A DNA stretch of 53,172 bases from Methylococcaceae bacterium. Its GTDB lineage: Bacteria; Pseudomonadota; Gammaproteobacteria; Methylococcales; Methylomonadaceae. Below the pieces are notes generated by a model that did not search any database, was not told the DNA's origin, and saw only the letters and a program-made list of their open reading frames with translations. The DNA lies in the NCBI GenBank assembly GCA_030627205.1, contig DAOUSN010000014.1, positions 1-53,172 on the forward strand, read 5' to 3'. A program made the position numbers and the translations under genes. Positions within the stretch are counted from its first letter, which is position 1, and the number at the start of each line of letters is the position of its first letter. Shown here piece by piece: positions 18,578 through 28,287 of this stretch.

Positions 18578-19825
18578 TTAAAAGCTCATACCTGTACTTA
18601 ACCAAAAATTTTGAGTGTCAAAGCGTCCATTATCTCCATTAAAATAAGCATATTTAGCAGAAATCCAATAATGTTTGGCAAATTTCTTATGTATAAAAAA
18701 ATTCCATTCATCACCATAATTAATACTACTGGTATCATCAGTAAACTTATGATAAGCACCTAAAAGCTTAACCCCTTCAATCTTTGTTTCCAGTGAGGTA
18801 TAAACATCACGTAAACCATCTGTAGGTGTGGTTAAAAATTGGTCAGACCAACCATTAAAAGCATGAGCAGTTGCAAAAGGTGTATCAAAAGTCTTACCAC
18901 TTCCCACGCCGTCTAATTGTTCAAAGCCAGCTTTAGCTGTAAAATTAAACGCAGAAATACCTCCCATTAGATGATAATAATCAGCTTCATATTGAGTTGG
19001 ATTATCAGCGTAATCTTTTTGATAAGCATATTCAAGCCGATATAAGCCGCTAATATCATCAGTAAGCTTACGTTTTCCTTGAAAACTAACTCCATAAGTT
19101 TGATTTGATGAACCTTGGTTATAAGGACCTCCAGTTGCTGAATTAATATCTATCCAATAACTATAACCTGTGAATGTACCAATATCTTTAAAGTTATATT
19201 CGATATTAATAAAAGGAACTTGCATGGAATTAACTGTTGATATAATTGTTTGCGCTTTAGCAATATAACCTACTTTAATGGTTGTATTTTCTAATGATTT
19301 ATTGGTAATTAAAATTGAATCATAGGTTTGTTCTAGCTGTCTAAAACCAACGTTACCAATAAAGCGTTTATTACCTAAAGCAATACGCTGTCTACCAATT
19401 TTAATTTCTGTATCAGCAATTCCTTGGTAGCTTAACCATAACTGGTTTAATTCATGTTCTTGCGGGTCGGCAATAATTTCAAATTCAGTATGACCATTAC
19501 GAAGGCTATTATTGGTATTCGCACCGAAATCTTGATTAGTTTCATATTCAGCATACGCTTGTAAACCATAAAACTCAGGTGATAAATAACCTAGGCGTAA
19601 GCGTACTGTTGAAGAGTTACCTACTTTTTTCACTGGATTGTTACTATTATCATTTTCATAACGATAACGTAAATCGAATTTAATTTGCCCAAATTTTGCA
19701 TCTTTTTGCCCAAATTTTAAAGCATTTTCAATGGATTCAGTAATAGGATCAGCGATAACAGTATGCGAAAATAAAAGTGCTAAAGCTATTACTGACTTCA
19801 AGGGGGTACACTTATACAGGGACAT
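18578..19825 (-). CDS. AlgE-like outer-membrane porin (alginate export family)
   Basis: A predicted outer-membrane beta-barrel. It has a signal peptide ending TVIA, alternating aromatic/polar beta strands throughout and a C-terminal Phe (GMSF) recognised by the BAM machinery. The motifs KFDLRYRYEN, STVRLRLGY, ELNQLWLSYQG and KIGRQRIALGNKRFIGNVGFRQ agree with 'alginate export family' proteins, whose members are often general porins rather than true alginate exporters. AGGA precedes the ATG by 6 bases. No polymer-synthesis cluster adjoins it. The substrate is unknown. Confidence 0.75.
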   Translation of the reverse strand: MSLYKCTPLKSVIALALLFSHTVIADPITESIENALKFGQKDAKFGQIKFDLRYRYENDNSNNPVKKVGNSSTVRLRLGYLSPEFYGLQAYAEYETNQDFGANTNNSLRNGHTEFEIIADPQEHELNQLWLSYQGIADTEIKIGRQRIALGNKRFIGNVGFRQLEQTYDSILITNKSLENTTIKVGYIAKAQTIISTVNSMQVPFINIEYNFKDIGTFTGYSYWIDINSATGGPYNQGSSNQTYGVSFQGKRKLTDDISGLYRLEYAYQKDYADNPTQYEADYYHLMGGISAFNFTAKAGFEQLDGVGSGKTFDTPFATAHAFNGWSDQFLTTPTDGLRDVYTSLETKIEGVKLLGAYHKFTDDTSSINYGDEWNFFIHKKFAKHYWISAKYAYFNGDNGRFDTQNFWLSTGMSF

Positions 19826-19930
19826 GATTCATCCTAAAATATTAATAGATTATTTGAGTTGTATAATTATAAGGCTTATTAACAACAATAAATACAAAAA
19901 AACAACAGTCAAACCAATTAGAATTTATTT

Positions 19931-21514
19931 TTAATCAAGTAGAATTCTAGCCAAAGCACTTGATTTTTTGATAGCTAAAGTTACTGATTGGTCACATTGC
20001 TGAATAATTATTGTTAAAGTAATAATAAATTGTTGTTGCTGTTGCTGCATTTCTATTAAAGTCGTACTAATTTCTTCATTAATATTTTCGCAAGCTATAT
20101 TTAATCCTTGTTTAAGTCCTTTAAGTGCTGCCTTTTCAATAGAAGGTTGCATTTTTTTACGAATAAAATAAGGTAATAACCAACTCACAGAAATAAGCAA
20201 TACGCTATGAATAGCAAAATCTAGTCCTAAATAATCTTGTTTATCTTGCGAACTTTGGTAAAAACCCTGTAATAATTGATAAGCTACTATTCCCATTGAA
20301 CTTAAGGGTAAGACAATTTCACAAAAACGACTGAATTTTAATAATACTCGGTGAAAAATATGACCCGGATCGACTAAAGCTTGTCTACAACTTAATTCAA
20401 CTTGTTGGTCAATGATATTAGCAATATTTTTACGGATGGGTTTTAATTTTTTTCGCAAAGGAATGGTTGCAAGCTTTAATTGGTCAGCATTCAATATCAA
20501 TTCATCCAAAACCTCATCAAAACGATTTTGCGCCCATTTATCCCATAAATAAATTGGATTCTTTTTAGCCAATAGTTGAGTATCTTTCTCAGCGTATTGG
20601 TTGGCATATTGACTCATTGCCCAGACAAATCCCTGATGTAATGAAGTTATTATTTGTTGCCATTGTTGTTGCCAATAAAGATTCAAGCTATTAAAATCTT
20701 TATTAGTTCCCAATAATGGTAAATATTGTTGTAATTGTTGCTTTAATTGTTGTTTTCTAACCTGTAATCCACGGTCTTCTAGTTGTTTTATCGTATGTTC
20801 TGTTGCTAATGATTGAATGCTGTTTAATAATGGAATAAACCCATCATCAAATTGCTCGGTACAACTACTACAAAAAATAAGTGGGTCTTTAAAACCTACT
20901 TGGATTAATTGTTGTTTAAAATCATCATATTGTTCTAATTGCCCTAAATCCCATTGATTAATAACAAATATCCAACCATGATTTTGTCCCTCTGAAATCA
21001 ATAATTGCCAAGCTTTACGATCACGATAACGTTCAGGACTGACGACATAAATTAATACGTCTATATGTGCTAACCATTGCAACACCAGATTTTTATTCGC
21101 TAATGTCGTACTATCAAAATCTGGCATATCAATCCAAATAATATTCTTATGACTAATATCACTATGTTGAGAAATTTGAATTTTATTCAGTGGTAGATTA
21201 GCGGGTAATTCTTTGAGTGAAAAAGATTGATGATGATATAAAGTAACTTCTTGAGATGTCGGTCTTTCTATCCCTGTTTTCGCAATCTCTTGTCCTGCTA
21301 AACGGTTTAATAAACTACTTTTTCCGACTCCTGCCCCCCCCATAAAAGCGACAATTAAGGGACGATTATCGGTTGATGCCAGCAATGATTGCGGGGTACT
21401 ACTATCCATGCTTAAAATAGTGGTTAATTGTTCGGGTTCTAACCAGTGAGATTCAATCACTTGTTGCGCCCATTCTTTACTGTCTTGTACTAATTTAGAG
21501 TAATCGTAATCCAT
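19931..21514 (-). CDS. Membrane-associated GTPase, second of a tandem pair
   Basis: A dynamin-like or Era-like GTPase of 527 aa with no clear named family. G1 is GGAGVGKSS (residues 59-67), G3 is DMPDFDS and G4 is NQWD. The GTPase domain is followed by a long Gln-rich helical region, then two hydrophobic segments (around IVLPLSSMGIVAYQLL and SVLLISVSWLLPYFI) and a helical tail. This GTPase-helix-membrane-helix order resembles bacterial dynamin-like proteins, but I would not assign it. It overlaps the upstream GTPase gene by 20 bases, implying coupled synthesis and perhaps a heteromeric complex. Confidence 0.68.
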   Translation of the reverse strand: MDYDYSKLVQDSKEWAQQVIESHWLEPEQLTTILSMDSSTPQSLLASTDNRPLIVAFMGGAGVGKSSLLNRLAGQEIAKTGIERPTSQEVTLYHHQSFSLKELPANLPLNKIQISQHSDISHKNIIWIDMPDFDSTTLANKNLVLQWLAHIDVLIYVVSPERYRDRKAWQLLISEGQNHGWIFVINQWDLGQLEQYDDFKQQLIQVGFKDPLIFCSSCTEQFDDGFIPLLNSIQSLATEHTIKQLEDRGLQVRKQQLKQQLQQYLPLLGTNKDFNSLNLYWQQQWQQIITSLHQGFVWAMSQYANQYAEKDTQLLAKKNPIYLWDKWAQNRFDEVLDELILNADQLKLATIPLRKKLKPIRKNIANIIDQQVELSCRQALVDPGHIFHRVLLKFSRFCEIVLPLSSMGIVAYQLLQGFYQSSQDKQDYLGLDFAIHSVLLISVSWLLPYFIRKKMQPSIEKAALKGLKQGLNIACENINEEISTTLIEMQQQQQQFIITLTIIIQQCDQSVTLAIKKSSALARILLD

Positions 21515-23240
21515 GTTTTTTTTCTACGTGCTGTTTTTCAGCAGCCGCTAACTGCTCGGGGGAAATATTAAAATGATTGCTATCAGACATTAGCTCAGGT
21601 AATTGATAAAGATAATGCTGTAAACACTCTATAAAAAGCTGTTGTTTTACGGTTTCAAGCTGGTGTTTTTTTAACTGTGCTTCGGTTTTATTCATGTAAC
21701 TGCCAATAGCCGTCTCTGTTAACATTGAAGTTAATGATAACATTGCAGGGGTAATAATAAGGTCATGCAGACCAATCCCACCTGTTTGAATAGCTAAGAC
21801 AATAGCAACAGCATCAGCACTGACTCTTGTCGTTCGGAGGCTATTTAAAATTAATGGTTGTTGTTGTAATTTTTCATATAAACGATGTGCAGTTGCTTCA
21901 ACATCTTGTTGAAAAGAGGCATGATAATCATCTGCTTGTTGCTTAAATGCCTCTAAAATAACATTACGCTGCTGTCTTAATAAACGATAATTTTCTTTCC
22001 ACCAACTATTTTTACGACCTTCCATATCTATTTTATCTAAAAGATGCTCGGTCAATTGAATCAATAGATGTTTCGCCTGCTGATTTAATAACACTAATTC
22101 TTGCGATTGATAAACTCCTAACCGATGAGACCTCCTTAAACCTAATAAAGATCTAATAGGCCACGTTAACACCCGGCGAGTTTTACTCAAAACCTTAGCA
22201 ATGCCTGGGATTTCTAATAAATTAAGTAATTCTATAAGTGCTTGTTGAAAGGTTTCATAATAATGCGGATGATTTAAATAATCACGTTGATAAGCTATTA
22301 AAGCATAATTAACCTGCTTTGAAACTAAGTGTTGCCACTCGTCAGCAGCTTGATGTTCGGCAATAATAGGTGCTAACCAAGTTGACCAATGTCGATGAAT
22401 AAGGTTAGATTGATAACGAAAATGATTACGCTTAATGGCTTTTTTAGCTAATTGATAAATAAGCTTTTCATTAGTTGCTGACCAATGAGGACATCCTGTT
22501 TGTTTATGATAAAACAATGGAATTATGTCAGGAAAAACATCAGTTCGTGCTTGTTGCCATTTTTGTTTAAGCGAACGAATAATTAAACTTTCCGAGTCTT
22601 CTGGTAATTTATTAATACAAATTAAAGTCGGTTGATTAAATTCCTCTATGATTGACATCATTTCCCACACAGATTGATCGGCGTATTTTTCTTTACTAAG
22701 AACTAGGATAATAATATCAGCTAACGCAATTGCTCGAATAACGCCTTCTTTATAATCGGGGGCATCAATAGAGTCAAAATCTGGCGTGTCCCATAAAATA
22801 CATGGAGGTAATAAAGGCGCATCATCTAAATTTTCAGACAAAGCAAAACAATCATAGCGATTAGGGTTTAATTCACTGGGATCTAATTGTTGATAGCGAC
22901 CAAAATAATGTTGCAATGGCGTTGATGCCGCTAATGATACCCCAGCACAAAATCCTTGTGGATGAACGGTATAACCAGCTAATGCACTAACACCTGCTAA
23001 TTTATTATTTAATAATAGATTACAGACTGAACTTTTACCTACTTGAGTTGGCCCTATGATGGCAATTTGTAATGGCAATTTAAAATCTGCCTCTAAAAGT
23101 TCCCCTTTACGGATAAAGGCCTCCGCAAAAATAAGTTGCTCTAAGCGTTGCTGAAAAGTTATTGCCGAAGCACTTTTATCATCAAGCTGTGATAAAAGTG
23201 ATTGATAACGTTGTCTTAACAGAGAGATAAAATTCAGCAT
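21495..23240 (-). CDS. GTPase with C-terminal membrane segments, first of a tandem pair
   Basis: A paralogue-like partner of the next gene, 581 aa from ATG 23240. I prefer that start to the TTG at 23270, since neither has a ribosome site and TTG would add ten residues of no domain. G1 is GPTQVGKSS (residues 63-71) and G3 is DTPDFDS. The expected NKxD appears as INKLPED, so G4 is non-canonical. A long helical region follows, then a hydrophobic stretch (about residues 480-530) rich in Gly/Ala/Ile and a coiled-coil tail. The shared DxPDFDS motif with the neighbour suggests common ancestry. Divergently transcribed from a lipoprotein gene. Confidence 0.68.
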   Translation of the reverse strand: MLNFISLLRQRYQSLLSQLDDKSASAITFQQRLEQLIFAEAFIRKGELLEADFKLPLQIAIIGPTQVGKSSVCNLLLNNKLAGVSALAGYTVHPQGFCAGVSLAASTPLQHYFGRYQQLDPSELNPNRYDCFALSENLDDAPLLPPCILWDTPDFDSIDAPDYKEGVIRAIALADIIILVLSKEKYADQSVWEMMSIIEEFNQPTLICINKLPEDSESLIIRSLKQKWQQARTDVFPDIIPLFYHKQTGCPHWSATNEKLIYQLAKKAIKRNHFRYQSNLIHRHWSTWLAPIIAEHQAADEWQHLVSKQVNYALIAYQRDYLNHPHYYETFQQALIELLNLLEIPGIAKVLSKTRRVLTWPIRSLLGLRRSHRLGVYQSQELVLLNQQAKHLLIQLTEHLLDKIDMEGRKNSWWKENYRLLRQQRNVILEAFKQQADDYHASFQQDVEATAHRLYEKLQQQPLILNSLRTTRVSADAVAIVLAIQTGGIGLHDLIITPAMLSLTSMLTETAIGSYMNKTEAQLKKHQLETVKQQLFIECLQHYLYQLPELMSDSNHFNISPEQLAAAEKQHVEKKHGLRLL

Positions 23241-23279
23241 AAACAGTGAGCTTAGGTTTATAATAACCAAGTTTTTACT

Positions 23280-23309
23280 TTGATTGATAGTGTGACTAAT
23301 AATTATATA
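23280..23309 (+). promoter_or_regulatory. Candidate promoter of the lipoprotein gene
   Basis: TTGATT (23280-23285) and TATATA (23304-23309) are separated by 18 bases in the divergent intergenic region, about 45 bases before the start codon. The region is AT-rich, so such matches occur by chance. Confidence 0.33.
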
Positions 23310-23354
23310 AAACTATTTTAACAAAGTTACTTGATGATTTTTGAGGATAAATAA

Positions 23355-23774
23355 ATGAAAAAAATTTCCATACTAGTTCTAGTTCTTGCCTCTATAGCCT
23401 TATTTGGCTGTAGCAAAGGTAATGAAGTTAGTGGTCGCAGTATGAAAGGTGCTTACCGTTCTGTCAATTATATTAAGAATCGCCTACCAACAGACCAGCG
23501 GATAGAATTTGAGCTTTCTTTCTGGGCTTTACGCGATGAAATCAGAAATAAAGATGATTTCTTGGATAAAGTTGGTGGTAAAAAACCAGAAGAGTTAATT
23601 GAACTTGGTAAGGAATTATATCAAAAACGTAAAAATGAAGGTTACGAAAAATATGATCAATTTGATAATTGGGATCAAATGATTTCACATTATGTTCAAG
23701 AACGATTAGACCAAAATAAACGTAAAAAACCTGATTCTAGGGATAAAGATAATAGAGTCACTTATGATTTGTAA
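23355..23774 (+). CDS. Small predicted lipoprotein, unknown function (DUF6694-like?)
   Basis: A 139-aa exported lipoprotein with lipobox LFGC (Cys19). The mature part is helical and highly charged: KNRLPTDQRIEFELSFWALRD, then a Lys/Asp-rich C-terminus. The LP-x-D-x-R-x-EFE motif recalls DUF6694-type lipoproteins, but this is a weak resemblance. A GAGGA ribosome site precedes the ATG. It is divergent from the GTPase pair and followed after 55 bases by a glycosyltransferase. Confidence 0.65.
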   Translation: MKKISILVLVLASIALFGCSKGNEVSGRSMKGAYRSVNYIKNRLPTDQRIEFELSFWALRDEIRNKDDFLDKVGGKKPEELIELGKELYQKRKNEGYEKYDQFDNWDQMISHYVQERLDQNKRKKPDSRDKDNRVTYDL

Positions 23775-23829
23775 TCAGTGAATAGATGTGGAGGCGTGAT
23801 ATTGTACGTTTCTATAGTTAATTAGAATT

Positions 23830-24525
23830 ATGATTAATAAAAAGTTTTCAATTATTATTCCTACCTTAAATGAACAACGAGGGATTGAGAATTGTTTACA
23901 GGCTCTACAGCCTTTGAGGCAACACGCAGAATTAATTATTGCCGATGGGGGAAGTAATGATAATACCTTAGTCATTGCAACTACTTTAGTTGACAAAATA
24001 ATTCATCTTGGAAAAGGTCGTGCCAAGCAGATGAATATGGGGGCAAAATCAGCTACTGGGGAAATATTACTGTTTTTACATGCAGATACTTTTTTACCTA
24101 ATCACGCGCTAGTCTTAATTGAACAAGGATTGGTTGAAAACAAACAATGGGGGCGATTTAATATTCACTTGGAAGGTTCGTCTTATATGCTGGCAATAAT
24201 TTCACAAATGATGAATTGGCGTTCACGATTAACAGGGATAGCTACAGGAGATCAGGTTATTTTTATACATAAATCATTATTTGAAAAAATAGGTGGTTAT
24301 GCGGATATTGCCTTAATGGAAGATATTGCTTTGTGTAGTGTTTTAAAAACCGAGAGTTCACCCTTATGTTTAAAAGCCAAGGTACGTAGTTCTGGACGGC
24401 GTTGGCTGCAATTTGGAGTTATTAAAACAATCGTATTAATGTGGAGTTTACGTTTACGTTATTGGTTAGGGCAATCCCCTAATGATCTTGCAGAACTTTA
24501 TCGTAAAGGAAATTTTATAAGGTAA
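23830..24525 (+). CDS. GT2 glycosyltransferase, TIGR04283 (rSAM/selenodomain-associated) type
   Basis: A cytoplasmic family-2 glycosyltransferase of 231 aa. The N-terminal nucleotide-binding part has FSIIIPTLNEQRGIENCL, IIADGGSNDNT and the metal-binding HADT (in LLFLHADTFLP). MEDIAL follows as the acceptor-side motif, then SGRRW near the C-terminus. This set is typical of TIGR04283. Usual partners of the family (radical-SAM proteins or a TIGR04282 transferase) are not adjacent. The sugar and acceptor are unknown. Confidence 0.82.
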   Translation: MINKKFSIIIPTLNEQRGIENCLQALQPLRQHAELIIADGGSNDNTLVIATTLVDKIIHLGKGRAKQMNMGAKSATGEILLFLHADTFLPNHALVLIEQGLVENKQWGRFNIHLEGSSYMLAIISQMMNWRSRLTGIATGDQVIFIHKSLFEKIGGYADIALMEDIALCSVLKTESSPLCLKAKVRSSGRRWLQFGVIKTIVLMWSLRLRYWLGQSPNDLAELYRKGNFIR

Positions 24526-24541
24526 CTTTGATTTAAAAAAA

Positions 24542-27500
24542 TTAAGACGACATTAATTTACTTACATTATTTATCAATTCCTCTTCTAAAAATGGTTTAG
24601 TCATATATACAGCAACCCCTGCCGCTTTTGCCTGTTTACGATGTTTTTCAGTGGTTCTGGAAGTAATCATTATCACAGGAATGTTTTTAGTATCCTCATT
24701 GCCTTTAATATGTGCAGTAAAATCTATCCCATTCATCCGAGGCATTTCTAAATCAACAATCATAATATTTGGTCGCATAGACTCCATTTCTTTAATCGCA
24801 TCTAAACCATCAATTGCTGTTTTTACTTCTAAGCCAAAATCTTCTAACAACATAACTACGGAACGTCTCGCACTTAATGAATCATCAACAACCAAAGCAA
24901 TAGGTAATTTACCTACATTATTTATCATGCTTTTTGTTGCATCATCTAATAAAAAATCATATTTAATTGAATGATGTAGTAATTCAACTACATCAATCAC
25001 TGGTGCAACCTCTCCATTTCCTAAAATAGACGCACCTGTAATGCCCTGTATATGTGAAATATAATCGCCCATATCTTTAACTAACAAATCTCTGTAACCT
25101 AATAACTCATCAACAAAAACCAGATAAGTTTTACCTATTTCATCGGTAATTCGTAAAGCAGGTAATTTTTTAGTGTTATTATGAGCGATAGGCATTCCTA
25201 ATAATTCACTAAAATAACGAGTGGAATAGCGTTCTTTTCCTATTTGACAACTAAATTCTTTAGTATCATTTTTAATTAATTGATAATCATCAGGATGATG
25301 AATTTTTTCTAAACCTCGGTTAGATACTGCCATCGTTCGGCTACCACAACGAACTAATAGTGATAGCATTGACGACAACATTTGCGGGATAGCAATTTCG
25401 ATATTTAAACCTTGATCTTTAATAGAAGAAAAACTCATTTGACCTTGTAATTCTGAAATTTTTGTTTGCACGATATCCATCCCAATACCACGTCCTGATA
25501 CTTGTGTTGCATTAGTTCGTGTAGAAAACCCAGGCATTAAAATAAGTTTTTGAATTTCAGCATCGGTTAATTTCTGATTGACGCTAATTAATCCCTTATT
25601 AATCGCTGTTTGTAAAATATTATCGTTTGATAATCCCTTACCATCATCTTGACAACGAATGATTATATAATTACCTTGATGGCTAAATTCTAAACTAATT
25701 TTCCCTAATGGATTTTTATGGTGCTGTTGACGTATATCTTTAGTTTCTATACCATGATCGACTGAATTTCTTAAGATGTGCATCAATGGATCAATCATGC
25801 CATTAAGAATTTTGCTATCAATAAGGACATCATTACCTTTAATATTTAATTCAACTTCTTTATTAGTCATTCTACATGCCTGCCTAACAATACGTTGGCA
25901 GCGTGAGGCAATGGTACTTACAGTAACCATGCGAATACTTTGTACTATTTCTTGATTTTCTTTTTGAATAACATCATCATCTTGAATTAAGTACTTAAGA
26001 TCAACTAACTGCTCATCCATACTAATGTTAATATTGCGTATATCGGTAGCCACTTCTTCTAAATGACTAGTTACTGTATGCAGCTCGCTATATTGTTCCA
26101 TTTCTAGGGAATCAAATTGAGAGTAAATGTTTTTATTATAACTATTATAATTATGTATATTCACTGATTTATCTAGTTTAGAAACTAGTGTTTGTATAGA
26201 CCAAGTTAATTTGTTTAAAGTTTTTAATTCTTCTGAAAATTGATTAAGACCTTCTTTAAGTTGCTCTCTTAATATACTGCTTTCTCCAGCCATTCTCAAT
26301 AATTTATCAATTAATGTACTAGATACTCGAATCATTGTTACTGATTCAGTTACTTCAGGGGTTTTTTTTATGTCATTCTTCTTTAACTTAGGTGTTAAGT
26401 TAATAGAATCCTCATCTTTTTTTGGTAGGCCTTCTTTGCGAATTATATTTGCCCAATCAAGAATAGATTGTAAAATTTGCAAGGAATCATCAGGTGATTG
26501 ATTTTCACCAATAAGAATAATTTCACACATTAATTCTAAACAATCTGCTGCTTCTAATAAAGATACCGCCAATTCTTTGGTAGGAAAGCGTTGTTTCTCT
26601 GTTAAATATTCTAAAATTTCTTCTAAATAGTGAGTTAATACAGTAATACCTGTAATTCCTACAATATTTCCTGATCCTTTTAAGGTATGTGCAATTCTTT
26701 GTGCTTCTATTAATTGTTTAATATTAGGATCACTAGAAATAATTTTTTGAATAACTATAGAAAAATTAGTCGTTAAAATAGGAAGTTCATTTAGTAATGA
26801 ATCTAATAATTCTTGATTAACCTCATCAGGTAATTTTAGAGAAATATCGTTTTCTTCGGCGGTAATTTTTCGATTATCAAGTTGAGCATCTTCAGAGCTA
26901 ATTTCCAAGTCAAGAAGTAGAGGGGCTAATGTTTGTGCTTGTGATTGATCCAGTGAAAATTTCCACTCACTTGCCTGTAAATGATTAATTAATGCTAAGA
27001 CACTATTTTTATTAGTAACATCCATGATATAAGCTTGAATTAGCAATAAGCTATCTTTAAATAAAATTCGTTCATTTTTACTAAAATCTATTTCATTTTC
27101 ACAGCCATCTATTATATTTGCTGATATGAACTCAAATACCTTTGCTAGTCCTTGTAAACCTATAGTTTCAGATGCTTTGGATAGATGTTTAAATTTCAAG
27201 TAATGAATTTTTAAGACTATTTTGAAGTTTTCTTTATCTGAAATATCCATTATTGCAGGTGATAAATTTTTAACTAATAAAACAAATTCATTACTGAGGG
27301 TTATAATGAGTTCAGGACTGATTACAACTGGTTTAACTGCAATAGTTTCCTTAGTTTCATTAGTTTCATTTTCTTCATTGCTTGTATTTAGTTCTACAAA
27401 CATTATACGATCTTTTGCCGTTAATGGCACAGGCCATAAATTATTTTCTAAAACCTTAATTAATGAAAATAGGTTCTGCTCACTACTAACATCATGTAAA

Positions 27501-28279
27501 TAAATTTTAAATAATAGTTGCCATTCTTTTAAGAGTTGATTAAATTCAGAATTTAAGCATGAATTTTTTTTTATTAATTGTTGACAATTATCAACTAATA
27601 AATAACATATATCACCAAGGCTTAATAAATCTTTAGGTTCTTCATTAGCAATAGTCTCACCAATCATTGACCAATAATGAGCATAATTTTGTAACTCATT
27701 AATATTAGATCTATTAGTCAACTTATCAGTCACTATTTGAGCCTCATTAAAAAAGGTTCTAATTTTATCCCAAATATGATGATAGTGATTAAGCGTTTCC
27801 GTATTAATAGTAAGCTGCTTAGAGTTATCTAAAACAATAAACAAGTCATTCTTAGATTTTTTAGTTAATGGTCTAGTCCATTGTGAATCACTAAGACATT
27901 CAATTAACGGACTTATTTCTAAATAATCTTCTGTTATTAAATAATCATTAAATAAATAATGCCATTGATTAAGTAATGTAAGTTGTATTGATTTTAGGTC
28001 TTGCAAACTTTGTGTACTAATATCTACAAAAGATAATAAAGTATATAATAGAGCTGGTTGTTGCTGAGATTCTTTTAAAATATCACCAATTTGTAACCAA
28101 TGTTGTTTATAGGTTTCTACAGTTGTATTAAAAGCATCAATATCATTATTTATTTGATAATCAACAATGGTTTTTAATATCTCTGTGGCTTGCTCAAATA
28201 ACAGGGTTATTTCTTTCCAAATAGTTAGGAATTCAATTTCTTGATTTATTACGTTAAAAACAGATTGATTAGTTGCCAT
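24542..28279 (-). CDS. Hybrid CheA-type histidine kinase with C-terminal receiver
   Basis: A 1245-aa chemosensory kinase of the ChpA/PilL kind. The N-terminal ~450 residues contain three related helical units, each closing with a W-x-x-(P/S)-L signature (SQWTRPL, NLWPVPL, SEWKFSL) and lacking a phosphorylatable histidine. One true Hpt follows with AHTLKGSG (His531). Then come a dimerisation region, an HATPase domain (RNSVDHG, GRGIGMDIV), a CheW-like domain and a receiver (VVDDS; phospho-acceptor Asp1176; TKPF Lys1228). It lies 8 bases after the MCP gene in a cheW-MCP-cheA operon. The order matches the pilI-pilJ-chpA part of pilus-chemosensory clusters, but no separate response regulators or methylation enzymes are present here. 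Confidence 0.88.
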   Translation of the reverse strand: MATNQSVFNVINQEIEFLTIWKEITLLFEQATEILKTIVDYQINNDIDAFNTTVETYKQHWLQIGDILKESQQQPALLYTLLSFVDISTQSLQDLKSIQLTLLNQWHYLFNDYLITEDYLEISPLIECLSDSQWTRPLTKKSKNDLFIVLDNSKQLTINTETLNHYHHIWDKIRTFFNEAQIVTDKLTNRSNINELQNYAHYWSMIGETIANEEPKDLLSLGDICYLLVDNCQQLIKKNSCLNSEFNQLLKEWQLLFKIYLHDVSSEQNLFSLIKVLENNLWPVPLTAKDRIMFVELNTSNEENETNETKETIAVKPVVISPELIITLSNEFVLLVKNLSPAIMDISDKENFKIVLKIHYLKFKHLSKASETIGLQGLAKVFEFISANIIDGCENEIDFSKNERILFKDSLLLIQAYIMDVTNKNSVLALINHLQASEWKFSLDQSQAQTLAPLLLDLEISSEDAQLDNRKITAEENDISLKLPDEVNQELLDSLLNELPILTTNFSIVIQKIISSDPNIKQLIEAQRIAHTLKGSGNIVGITGITVLTHYLEEILEYLTEKQRFPTKELAVSLLEAADCLELMCEIILIGENQSPDDSLQILQSILDWANIIRKEGLPKKDEDSINLTPKLKKNDIKKTPEVTESVTMIRVSSTLIDKLLRMAGESSILREQLKEGLNQFSEELKTLNKLTWSIQTLVSKLDKSVNIHNYNSYNKNIYSQFDSLEMEQYSELHTVTSHLEEVATDIRNINISMDEQLVDLKYLIQDDDVIQKENQEIVQSIRMVTVSTIASRCQRIVRQACRMTNKEVELNIKGNDVLIDSKILNGMIDPLMHILRNSVDHGIETKDIRQQHHKNPLGKISLEFSHQGNYIIIRCQDDGKGLSNDNILQTAINKGLISVNQKLTDAEIQKLILMPGFSTRTNATQVSGRGIGMDIVQTKISELQGQMSFSSIKDQGLNIEIAIPQMLSSMLSLLVRCGSRTMAVSNRGLEKIHHPDDYQLIKNDTKEFSCQIGKERYSTRYFSELLGMPIAHNNTKKLPALRITDEIGKTYLVFVDELLGYRDLLVKDMGDYISHIQGITGASILGNGEVAPVIDVVELLHHSIKYDFLLDDATKSMINNVGKLPIALVVDDSLSARRSVVMLLEDFGLEVKTAIDGLDAIKEMESMRPNIMIVDLEMPRMNGIDFTAHIKGNEDTKNIPVIMITSRTTEKHRKQAKAAGVAVYMTKPFLEEELINNVSKLMSS

Positions 28280-28287
28280 CGGATAAA

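Noticed and set aside
20600..20800. CAA/TTG-rich tract in the GTPase gene considered as a repeat array
   Set aside because: The repetition comes from Gln-rich helices in an intact protein, with no fixed unit or spacing.
24651..27503. Two plus-strand ORFs inside the hybrid CheA gene
   Set aside because: Antisense to the receiver and repeat regions, no ribosome sites, no recognisable product.
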